NCBI GenBank assembly: GCA_016098155.1
Contig: JAAAJB010000321.1
Coordinates: forward strand, 1-40,982
Direction: 5' to 3'
Source: Actinomortierella ambigua
Taxonomy: Eukaryota > Mortierellomycota > Mortierellomycetes > Mortierellales > Mortierellaceae
DNA: 40,982 nt
The position numbers were made by a program, and so were the translations under genes. Under the pieces are notes generated by a model. It was not told where the DNA came from and made no database searches. It worked only from the letters and a program-made list of their open reading frames with translations. This document shows positions 31,955-40,982 of this stretch, in pieces (position 1 is the first letter of the stretch; each line of letters begins with the position of its first letter).

Positions 31955-34900
31955 ATGACAATGGACCCACCCCGAAACGTTCATAAGCCTCAACTCTTTG
32001 AGATTGCTTGGGAGGTCGCCAACAAGGGTAAGTCAAGCAGCAAACGAGACAGCGCACATCCATGCTACTTTTTTTTTCTTCTTAGCCGTGGCCAACACCA
32101 GAGGTCACAAACGCGCGCTCTTGTTGGGATTGATTTGCCTTGCCAAGATCGGGTGGACTTCCAAAAACCCCATGGGCGCAAAAGCAGAGCGTCTGGGAGA
32201 GCGTCTGTTATCTTTTACGCAACGTCAAACTCAACCTTTCTTCCCTTCTATGCCGTCTCTGTCTCTATCTCTATCTCTCTAACTCTCTCTCTCTCTCTTT
32301 CTTTCTCGCATGTCCGTATCAAACCCCGTTCAGTTGGAGGCATCTACACTGTGCTTAAATCCAAAGCACCAGTGACAGTGCACGAATATGGTGAGCGCTA
32401 CACTATGATCGGCCCGCTCTCGTACAAAACAGCGCCGCTGGAGGTCGAGACGCTCGAGCCAGACTCACCTGCGCTTCGGATGACACTCGAGTCGATGAAG
32501 GAGCGAGGCGTAAAGTTCCTGTATGGCCGCTGGCTGATCGAGGGTGCCCCCAAGGTGCTGCTGTTTGACACCGGCTCGGTCTACCACAAGTTGGACGAGT
32601 GGAAAGGCGACCTGTGGAACATTGCTGGTATCCCTTCGCCGCCAAACGACCACGAGACAAACGAGGCTGTCCTCTTTGGCTACTTGGTAGCCTGGTTCCT
32701 GGGCGAGGTAAGCATGCTGCCCCACACACACACACACACACTCCCCCCCCCCCCAAAAAAAAACACTTGGAGAATCCCACAAGACGTGAATGGATCGACT
32801 TCAATGGGGAGAAAAGAGGAAAAGGGGTGGGGAAGGAGGGAGGAAGGAGAGTGAGTTTTTTTTTGTCTGGTGAGGGTTTGCTGTCGAGGACAGCTGAGTG
32901 GGGATGGGACAAAAGAGAGAGAGAGAGGGTGGGCATCCAACTCTCTCTGTTCTTCTCGTTTGGTCGGACTCTGGGCCTCGCCCCTCCCTCCTTTCTTCAT
33001 CCTGCTAACATGCCCATGATGGACAAAAAGAGGGCTGCTCTACACCTGCCACGCTTATCTCGCATTGACATGGAGAGCAGCAGCAATGACCATCCGACCC
33101 TGCAGTCGAGAGAACCACCTTTTTTCGGCAATGGTCCGAATTGGATGGGCGCGAAACCCCCCAGTTTTTCTCTGGCCGACACATTTTTTTTTCACAGACG
33201 CTCAGGTTGATAAGCGACAATGTTCCCCTGCTCTTTCTTTTCTTGTGTTGGGACAATATGAGCACAAACAAGGAATTCGTGGGCGGTGGGAGGAATATGG
33301 GGACAGCATTGTGAGTGTGTTTTGTGGTGCAATCGAGCAGGGGTTTTCGGGCAACAATCGTCCCCGAGAGAAAAAAAAAAAAAGACGCTTCTCTTTTGTG
33401 TTCTGTTCGTTTCGCTATCACTGCCCATCAGATCCCCCCCCCCCGTGGGAATGAAATCAGTACAATCGCAAGGAGGTGGTTCAGCCGTTATACTCTTTCA
33501 AGGGAGAAGAAGGGAAGGAAATGTTGTCAATGGCGGACGTAGGCCCGCCTCTCTTCCCCTTCACCTCCTCTCCAACGAGGACTTGTCCTCGTCACGATGC
33601 AACCCTGCTATGAAGGGCTTACCCCTCGGCTCGAGCCAGGTTGTTCGGGCTCGCGCTAAAAATGATACTTGCAATCAATATCTCGACGCTTGGACCTCCT
33701 AAACAACCACCATTCCCCTCCCCTGTCTCAACTAGCGTGTTAATGGGATCAGCCTAAGCGCAATACTAACCCTCTCGTCTGCTCCTCTTACACACTAGTA
33801 TGTTGCCCAGGAGACCGATGCCGCCGTCATTGCCCACTTCCACGAGTGGCTCGCTGGCGTTGGTATCGCTCTTTGCCGTAAACGTCATATTGACGTCACA
33901 ACCATCTTCACCACCCACGCGACTCTGCTCGGTCGCTATCTTTGCGCCGGATCGGTTGACTTTTACAACAACCTCCGCAACTTTGATGTCGATCACGAGG
34001 CTGGCAAGCGAGGCATCTACCATCGCTACTGTATCGAGCGTGCAGCCAGTCACTGCTGCGATGTCTTCACGACAGTCTCGCACATCACCGCCTACGAGGC
34101 CGAGCATCTGCTCAAGCGCAAGCCCGATGGAGTCCTGCCCAACGGCCTCAATGTTGTAAAGTTCTCGGCCATGCACGAGTTCCAGAACCTGCACGCCATC
34201 TCCAAGGACAAGATTCACGACTTTGTGCGCGGTCACTTTTATGGCCATTATGACTTTGATCTGGAGAACACCCTCTACTTCTTCACGGCCGGACGATATG
34301 AGTACCGCAACAAGGGCATTGATATGTACATCGAGTCTCTTGCTCGTAAGTTCAACCTCGCGTCTTTGCTATTGTTGTTGCTATCGAGTGGGAGTTTCAT
34401 GGAAAAGCTGAATATGCAAGCTAATTTGTGTAACAATGACACTGACTCCCTTTTTTTCCTCTTTTTTCATTTAACCCCCCCTCCTAGGTTTGAACGAGAA
34501 GCTTAAAGCCAGCAATTCACCAATGACTGTCGTCGCTTTCATTATTACCCCGGCCGAAACGCACTCGTTCACTGTTGAAACCCTGAAGGGACAGGCTGTC
34601 GTTAAGCAATTGAAGGAGACTGTTCACGACATTTGCAGGCGCATGGAGAACCGTCTGTTTGAGAAGGCTGCTCGGTACGAACCCAACTCCTAGACGAACG
34701 CGGGACTCTATATGATTGGCGCGCTAAAGAAGCACTTGAGGCCTGGAGACTAACGCGTACTCTTTTTTGTTCATCACCCATTTTTCCATCCAAATTTATA
34801 GTGGTGGAGACATCAACACTACCCAGTTCTTGACGACTGAGGATCACATCGTGCTGAAGCGCCGCACGTTTGCTCTGAAGCGCTCAACGCTTCCTCCCAT

Positions 34901-35804
34901 TGTCACCCATAATATGGCCGACGACTCAAAGGACCCTGTTTTGAACCAGCTCCGCCGCCTTGGCCTGTTCAACCACCCCTCTGACCGTGTCAAAATCGTT
35001 TTCCACCCCGAGTTTTTGAACTCGAACAACCCGCTGTTCAACCTGGACTACGAGGAGTTTGTTCGTGGCTGCCATTTGGGCGTCTTTCCATCGTACTACG
35101 AGCCATGGGGCTACACGCCTGCGGAGTGCACGGTGATGGGTGTTCCCAGCATTACGACCAACCTGTCTGGCTTTGGATGTTTCATGGATGACAACATTGT
35201 GGACTCGTCGGAGTACGGTATCTACATTGTGGATCGCCGTATGAAGTCTGTCGAGGATTCGATCAACCAGCTCGCCGACCAGATGCTCAAGTTCTGCCAA
35301 AAGTCGCGTCGTCAGCGTATCAACCAGCGTAACCGTACTGAGCGTCTGTCGGATCTGTTGGATTGGAAGCGCATGGGACTCGAGTACATCAAGGCTCGCC
35401 AGCTGGCTCTGCGGAGAGCTTATCCCGACTCCTTCGATGACGACTACTTTGGCCTTGTGGACGAAGCCTCAGCGGAGCGCACAAAGGTCCCCAAGCCTCG
35501 CTCCGCACCAGGCTCGCCTCGCATCCGTACACCTCAGGAGGGTCACGAGGCTGAGCTCACGCTGGCCAAGATGTCGATTCACGATCGCGAGAAATACCTC
35601 CAGTTCCACATGGGTGGTCACGATGATGACGAGCAGGAAGTCCACCATATCAAGATTCCCTTCCGCCAGCGCCAGTCTACCAAGGAGGAGATGTTGGCCG
35701 AGGGCGAGTTTGATGTGACTGACACGGATGTCGAGGCTGCTCAAGAGGGCGCTAGTACATTGCTGTATAATGGACGAGCAAACGGCAATGGCATTGCGCA
35801 CTAG
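31955..35804 (+). CDS. GSY1: Glycogen synthase, 5 exons
   Basis: This cytosolic GT3-family enzyme transfers glucose from UDP-glucose to the growing end of glycogen. Exons 31955-32027, 32334-32707, 33799-34345, 34488-34674 and 34802-35804 join in phase to 727 residues (yeast Gsy2 has 705). Family landmarks run from [15 protein letters not shown] near the N-terminus through [42 protein letters not shown] and [16 protein letters not shown] to [16 protein letters not shown], which carries the E-x7-E catalytic pair. The Arg cluster [17 protein letters not shown] matches the glucose-6-phosphate sensing helix. The C-terminal [11 protein letters not shown] segment fits the inhibitory phosphorylation tail. 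All regulatory parts seem present. Intron 2 is 1091 bases, the longest in the window. Confidence 0.96.
32708..33798 (+). other. 1091-base intron of glycogen synthase
   Basis: It is bounded by GAG|GTAAGC and CACTAG|TATG; the protein match continues across (FLGE then YVAQETDA). It contains a CA tract, C runs near 32741 and 33436 and poly-A tracts. No nested gene was recognised. Confidence 0.8.
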
Positions 35805-36653
35805 ATTACATACCGCCTTGCGTGTCGCAGGTTGCTGTAGTTCCTGCCCCCCCTCCCTCCACTTTGCCTTGCTGTTTTGATCATACTTGCATTTTCATCT
35901 TCCAAAAGTTGTTGTTTATATAAAAAAAAAATCGTCCTGTACCCTTTCACAATAGTACAGTTGGATGTGTGGTTTCAGAGTAATCAACCGTTTGCATGCC
36001 AATCTTGTCAGTCCACTGCAAGATACGTTTCACTAAGCGTACGTAGAAGGAAAATGGCACCAATCAATGACGCCCTTGTCCCAGCACAGGAGCTTCAAGG
36101 GACCTGTGGTCTCTATATTTCTATGCTGAGTGAAGCCAACAGGTACAATGGGACTGGATGGAACATGGCTAGTTAGACCACTGTCGAAGTAAACGTGGCG
36201 TTCCACCTAGACGTTGACACACACCCACTCAGAAAGCAGGGCAGGCAGGAAGAAGAATGAGAGTGACGACAACGAGTGACATGGTTGGAGACTCAAACCA
36301 GCCACTCCGCCCCACTTGGCCCGCCCGCCGTACGGCTTGTAACCTTCCCTCGTGTAAATGAATGTACCAAAATATCCTACTGGACCTGAAGGCCGATGAG
36401 CACACCCTCGATCCATCCCCGCATCTCTCCGCTCAGTGGTCCCGTTCTTATTTTCCACTTGCACCATTCATTCTCCTCGAGTTTTTCCAATCTCCGACTC
36501 GATGTTTTTATTTTTTTTTTTTTTTACTCCTCGCAACTCCTCCGCACTCCATTGACCCATATAAAAGGCCCCAAACTTTCTTCGCAGCTCTTTTTTTTTT
36601 CTCTTTTTCCTCACCACCCTCGCCCTTTACCCTTCCACCAATTTTATACCATC
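35805..36653 (+). promoter_or_regulatory. Upstream region of the NDUFA4-like gene
   Basis: No gene is seen. TATAAAAG at 36560-36567 lies 94 bases before the ATG at 36654 and is followed by C/T-rich DNA, a good core promoter with 5' UTR. A weak frame at 35877-36176 lacks any domain. Confidence 0.6.
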
Positions 36654-37514
36654 ATGTCCCCCGCTGCTGCCGCCGCCGCTGCTGCTCGCCAGTCCACCTG
36701 GAAGACCTGGTACCGTGTTGAGGTCCTGCCCATCTACGCCGTCCTTGGCTTTGCCGTCGGTGGTGCTGGTAAGCAATACTGTTCCTAGCTCTGATCCCTC
36801 CCACACGCCCCTCCTCTTCACTCTTGTCCCCTCTCCCCCCTCTCCTCCCTCCCCTCCTGCACCCCAGGTTTCATGCTCTTTCTTTGTCTTTACCCGAGTC
36901 TTTTTAGGATAGTACTTGTGTTGTGGATGAGTCCTGAGGTCTTATTTTGCGACCGTTGGACCTGATCAGGGACGGTTAAGGATAGCAGTTCCGTTGTTGC
37001 TGATCAGCAAACAACGATAACACCAAACAGCTGGAGGAAAAGGGGGGGGGGGGAAGGCTTCGGTCGGCCCACCTTCCAAAATAGTGCAAACAATACGCAA
37101 GGAAGATCTCGGAGGCATCGCTATGCACAATCTTTTCTGTGTCCACCACCACCACCACCACTCCCCAACACAGCAAAAGCATGAGGATGAGAGGAAGGAC
37201 CACAAGCGTTGCTGCACACTTTTTTCTTTCCTATCTCAATTCTCGCTTTCTTCAACCCCCCCCCCCTCTTCTCTTCTCTCCTTCCTCACTGAGCCATAAA
37301 CGGAGCCGAAAATAACTTACTCCCCTTTCTATCTTTGTTCCGCTTTTTTCTAGGTTGGTATGTGTCCCGTCTCGCTCGTGGCCCCGATGTCACCTGGGAC
37401 CGCAAGAACAACCCCCACCCCTGGTTGAACATTGACCAGGAGACCCAGCTCAAGCTGGTCACCGTCAAGGAGGGTCAGGGCTTCACCAAGTCCTACTCGC
37501 GTGACCGTCTGTAA
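36654..37514 (+). CDS. NDUFA4: NDUFA4/MLRQ-type respiratory-chain subunit, 2 exons
   Basis: Exons 36654-36768 and 37354-37514 join in phase to 91 residues, near the 81 of human NDUFA4. An Ala-rich start leads to one membrane segment (about 26-44, IYAVLGFAVGGAGWYVSRLA). Next come PDVTWDRKNNPHPW, which matches the family's PDVxWDRxxNPxPW, and a short hydrophilic tail. The family sits in the inner mitochondrial membrane. It was first assigned to complex I and later in mammals to cytochrome c oxidase; which applies here cannot be told. The intron is 585 bases. TATAAAAG lies 94 bases upstream. Confidence 0.88.
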
Positions 37515-38743
37515 AGGAGGAGAGCAAGTCCACTTTTTTACAAACCCACCCAACCCATACACTCCCTTTTCTCGCCATCACACTCTCTCACTCTCTCTCT
37601 CTCGCATCTGTATACCTCGGGGGCATTCTTGTGAAACCGACGGTAGTGGACATGAACCTCATCTCTCTCTCTTTCCTGTACTTTTAACCACAAGTTCCTT
37701 TGTTGATGATAACCAAAAAAAACAAGGAATAATAAACGAATAGAACCACATCTTTTCATCTAACGAAAGCGAAGCTGACATTTGTGTTCTTAGATCATTC
37801 TGTTATTGTCTCAGAAGTGATCGACAGTTTCTGTTGTTCTGTTGGGGGTTGGGGGGGGGATCTGGGGTACTGAAACATGCATGCAACGGACAAAAACAAT
37901 CAGATATCACTGCTGCTACGAGATGAGATTTCGCACGTGCTGTTATACGTATACGAGATAGGCAGAGAGATGTTCAGGCACCATCTAGATCAGCGATCAA
38001 TGAATCTTGATGGCGATGATGACAGGGGAGACAGAGAACTGAGGGTCATTAATGCAACTTCCATTGTGCATGTAAATCCACCCCCCCCCTTCCCAATCTG
38101 CTTTGCCGTGTGCTACTGGAGGAAGGGAGGGGCCAAGACTACTCCGCTCTCTCCGAAATGCCGCCACTTATCAGGACTAGTTCCTGGAAGCTCCGATGGT
38201 TTATCCATTAGAGAGAGGTTTTTGGGGAGACACGATCCTCGCGCTTTGCAACACGTAGACTTCACACACACACCCTCTCCTCCCCTTGCTTTTCTTCCAT
38301 GTAAGTCTTGTCATCGAAGGATGTAGAGGACCCGTGATTCCATGAACAGAAGCGTCCGTGCCCCCCCCCCCTTTCTTGTTTTTCGTCCTTAGGACATACA
38401 ACAACAACACACACACGAAGAAGGGTTCTCGTAAACAAAGCTGGCCCATGCATCTTTAGCACAGGGCCCCGTTGCTCCCCCCCCTATCTTTCTCTCTCTC
38501 TGTAGAGGAGCAGGAAAGAACGCAATTAGGGAGGAGGATGGGGGGGGGGAATGAACCAAGATGAATAGAATACAAGGCGACATTAAAAGAAACCCCAGTT
38601 ATTACATATCAGGATGGGGGGGGGTTGAGGTCAATGCCTCTGGCTTACATTGAGAGAGAAGAAGAAGAAACAAAATAGACATAAGAAAAAGCGACACGAA
38701 AAAAAACGGAACAGCTTTGAGCATTTTAAAAAAAAATTACATA
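37515..38743. other. Intergenic between convergent genes
   Basis: No gene is supported. AATAAA at 37731-37736 is a candidate polyadenylation signal for the NDUFA4-like gene. Several runs of 8-11 G or C occur (near 37853, 38082, 38359, 38478, 38541, 38617). A frame at 37877-38326 crosses one of these runs and has no domain. Confidence 0.55.
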
Positions 38744-40780
38744 TCAGCCAAAGTGATTAAAGATCGCACACCTCGGCCATTGGTCCTTCATCCACTCCAG
38801 CTCCACGGGGTCCAGCATCGCCTCGCGCTGCAGGACCAGCTCCTCCAACGACGTCAGCGACCTCAAATGCCCAAACCCGCTCGACAGTCGCCAATCCAAC
38901 CAGTCCGGCACCGTCGGCCCTCGGAAAAGCCCCCGCGTTACGTTCAGTAGCCGGAGCTGCTTCAGCTGGCCCAGTTGCTCAAACACCCGCCTGTGCTGCC
39001 CAAGGCAGATCGTGCCGTGGTCGGCGCTCCTGCATGCCGCCCACAGGACGTTGTGGTCGCCACCGTCGCCGTCGCCGTCGTGTTCGTCGACGACGACGCA
39101 GTTGCCAAATGCCGTCGCTGGGAGGCTGTTCATGCCATTGCCATTGCGATGGTGGGCGACAATGTCGGTAGGAGAGGAGGATGGCGTGGGCCCATTGGAG
39201 GAAGAGGAGGAGGAAGGAGAGGACAAGGACGAAGACGAGGACTGGTGGAGTGAAGGAGAAACACCAACGGGGATGGAAGGATAAGCAAAAGTGCGTAGTG
39301 GCTGTTCCAAGGGTAGGCAAAGGCCACCGATGGGGACTTGTATATCTTGGAGCTGTTGACAAGCCCAACCTTGACCGGTGGCCAAGCCCTCCAAGATATG
39401 GTCCGCGTGCAAGTAGACGAGATCCGGTTGCATACTCCGGATCTTGACGCTCTCGAGCTTGGCACACGAGGCGAGTAAAGTCTGGATCCATTGGCTTTCG
39501 ATGGGGCCAGTGATGTTGAGCATGTTGAGCCGGACAAGACTCTGGCTATGGCGCAGGATGGCCTGTGCGGTCTGGCGGCCCACAATCCGTTGGTGCAGGT
39601 TGATTTCCTTGAGCGTGTTGCGAGGACAGGCCTCGAGGATCTCGGCAAAGTTGGCGTCTTTGTAGGTCACGAGCGCACTCAGGTCCATAGACTCGATCGG
39701 CTGTTGGCCATGGCGGCGGTGGTGGTGGCATGGAGTGATGGAGCTATTCTTATTGGGCAAAGGGGTGAGGGTGGTTGGACATGGGTCGTGGTCGACTTGC
39801 CGAAGGTAATCGTGCAAGTCTGGGAGAAGCCAGTTCGGCAAGGGCGGCAGACGGAGGCGGACTAGGTTGGGGCACTGCCGCAGGAGTGGGACATAGAAAT
39901 CAAACGCCTTTCGACTCTGTGGAAAGGTGATGATTAGGTCGCGCAGGTGCCAAAAGGTGGTGGTGGAAGTGGTGGAGGTGGTGGAGGCGGTGGAGGTGGT
40001 CGGGTCAGATGGCTTGCTTGGAGCCATTGCAGGCAACCATGGTGCGAGAGTCAAAGGCGACGACGGGAGGGAGGAAGGGGAGGAAGGGGAAGCAGGCGAA
40101 TTCGAGCTCGAGGGGGCGATGGCTAGAGGCAGAAGAGGCGGCGGCGGCGGCGGAAGAAAGGGGCCGCTCCTTTTTCTGTCGTCCAGATCTCGATCCAGCA
40201 AGGGGTTTGTTGATCTGCCAGATGGACAGCCGTGAGTGGAGCGATCGCCCACGCAGGAAATGGCCAGATGCTCTAGCTGTGGCGAGGCACCCAGCAATTG
40301 ATACACAAACTCGGCGAGGGAGTCGAGCGGGAACCGAATGTCGAGCTCGATCTTCCGGAGGTGACGCGTGCCGTCGATTGCCTGGAGCAGCAGCGGCGGT
40401 CGAACAAGGCGCATCCCCATCTTGAGGGATCGCAGCGTGTTCTTGTTCTTCTGGATCAGCTCCACGAGGCTGCCGCCGTGCTGCTGCGGGCGAAGATCGG
40501 CCGGCAATGTCAGATCGCACAGGCTAGTGCAGTGTAGGCCATATGGAGCAACTTGGCCGGCATTCTTGATCTGCAGGTGAGTAACATGGTGCGCGTTCCC
40601 CCGGAACGTGTCCTTGGGCACTGCTGCACGGTAGTCGTCAAGTGACAGTGACTTCCAAATGCATGCATTGGCCACAGCATGCCATGACTTGCTTACAATG
40701 GTACATTGGATGAGGTCTTCATTCCTTAGGAATGAGAAGATGTGGGTGAGAAGCTCGGAAAGTGACAATGCTTGGTGCAT
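38744..40780 (-). CDS. F-box protein with LRR-like repeats
   Basis: A single exon encodes 678 residues. Residues 5-48 form an F-box (LSLSELLTHIFSFLRNEDLI, VSKSWHAVANACIWKSLSL), which should bind Skp1 in an SCF ubiquitin ligase. The rest has irregular Leu-rich repeats (for example LRSLKMGMRLV, LRKIELDIRF, LEHLAISCVG, LVRLRLPPLP), the likely substrate-binding surface. A Pro/Ser/Thr-rich stretch at about 200-282 and a Ser-rich one near 545-580 interrupt them. Early-diverging fungi have many such F-box/LRR genes; the target cannot be predicted. The ATG at 40780 is well placed directly before the F-box. Confidence 0.88.
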   Translation of the reverse strand: MHQALSLSELLTHIFSFLRNEDLIQCTIVSKSWHAVANACIWKSLSLDDYRAAVPKDTFRGNAHHVTHLQIKNAGQVAPYGLHCTSLCDLTLPADLRPQQHGGSLVELIQKNKNTLRSLKMGMRLVRPPLLLQAIDGTRHLRKIELDIRFPLDSLAEFVYQLLGASPQLEHLAISCVGDRSTHGCPSGRSTNPLLDRDLDDRKRSGPFLPPPPPPLLPLAIAPSSSNSPASPSSPSSLPSSPLTLAPWLPAMAPSKPSDPTTSTASTTSTTSTTTFWHLRDLIITFPQSRKAFDFYVPLLRQCPNLVRLRLPPLPNWLLPDLHDYLRQVDHDPCPTTLTPLPNKNSSITPCHHHRRHGQQPIESMDLSALVTYKDANFAEILEACPRNTLKEINLHQRIVGRQTAQAILRHSQSLVRLNMLNITGPIESQWIQTLLASCAKLESVKIRSMQPDLVYLHADHILEGLATGQGWACQQLQDIQVPIGGLCLPLEQPLRTFAYPSIPVGVSPSLHQSSSSSLSSPSSSSSSNGPTPSSSPTDIVAHHRNGNGMNSLPATAFGNCVVVDEHDGDGDGGDHNVLWAACRSADHGTICLGQHRRVFEQLGQLKQLRLLNVTRGLFRGPTVPDWLDWRLSSGFGHLRSLTSLEELVLQREAMLDPVELEWMKDQWPRCAIFNHFG

Positions 40781-40929
40781 GTGCCTTGGCTGGGTGTTGT
40801 TGTTGTTGCGGCGGTGGTGGATGGTTGTGGTGGTAACAGTGGTACTAGTAGCGGGCAGTAGGTTAAGAGAATTAAAGGTGGCAAGAGAAAAGAAGGGCCG
40901 CTTTTTGTATACAAGAACATATTGTGAAA

Positions 40930-40931
<2 letters not shown>

Positions 40932-40982
<51 letters not shown>
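40932..40982. repeat. (GA)n microsatellite at the window end
   Basis: About 25 GA copies run to the last base, upstream of the F-box gene, so its true length is unknown. Confidence 0.95.

Noticed and set aside
32708..33798. Frames in the long glycogen synthase intron as a nested gene
   Set aside because: Frames such as 33005-33421 (minus) and 33286-33702 (plus) are low-complexity and lack domains or splice support.
37877..38326. 149-residue plus-strand frame
   Set aside because: It crosses a C run, has no domain and lies between convergent genes where 3' UTRs are expected.
1..40982. CRISPR array, rRNA, riboswitch or intact transposon
   Set aside because: No spaced direct repeats, no rRNA-like stretch and no transposase or reverse transcriptase motifs were seen; the gene set is eukaryotic.

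Overview
The window is nuclear DNA of a fungus. Coding sequences are cut by GT-AG introns of about 80-1100 bases. The proteins include fungal or eukaryotic hallmarks: Tom40, the GPI-GlcNAc transferase subunit PIG-H/Gpi15, a Rax1-like RGS membrane protein, glycogen synthase and an F-box protein. The full-length cobalamin-dependent methionine synthase points to an early-diverging lineage, because most Dikarya use only the B12-independent enzyme. I infer Mucoromycota/Mortierellomycota, perhaps a Mortierella relative; no marker gene here proves this.

Layout. 517-4902 (-) is MetH in four exons. 5566-7330 (-) is an unrecognised coiled-coil gene with an acidic repeat, possibly decayed at its 5' end. 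7603-9555 (+) holds two broken genes followed by an intact small secreted protein, one of the broken copies being its paralogue. 11924-14181 (+) is a Sec14/CRAL-TRIO protein. 14554-14563 is a run of Ns. 15715-19295 (-) is a Rax1-like RGS protein with three membrane segments. 20900-22309 (-) is a Rab7/Ypt7-type GTPase with an 18-base micro-exon. 23165-25994 (-) is a seven-exon protein that I read as a MoxR-type AAA module with a lost nucleotide site. It is divergently paired, 150 bases apart, with PIG-H (26145-26989, +). 27195-29221 (+) is TOM40, 31955-35804 (+) glycogen synthase, 36654-37514 (+) an NDUFA4/MLRQ-type respiratory protein and 38744-40780 (-) an F-box protein.

Most genes are housekeeping and not functionally linked: methionine and one-carbon metabolism, phosphoinositide transfer, G-protein signalling and polarity, vacuolar traffic, GPI-anchor synthesis, mitochondrial import and respiration, glycogen storage and ubiquitin targeting. 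The 5.5-11 kb part is the accessory-like segment, with lineage-specific and decaying genes. Intergenic DNA is rich in C/T tracts, poly-T and long poly-G/poly-C runs. No CRISPR, rRNA, tRNA or intact transposon was seen by eye.

Exon joins were worked out by hand from splice signals, reading phase and remembered family alignments; no search or transcript data were used. The least certain parts are the function of the AAA-like protein, the fold of the secreted protein and everything between 5.5 and 8.1 kb.
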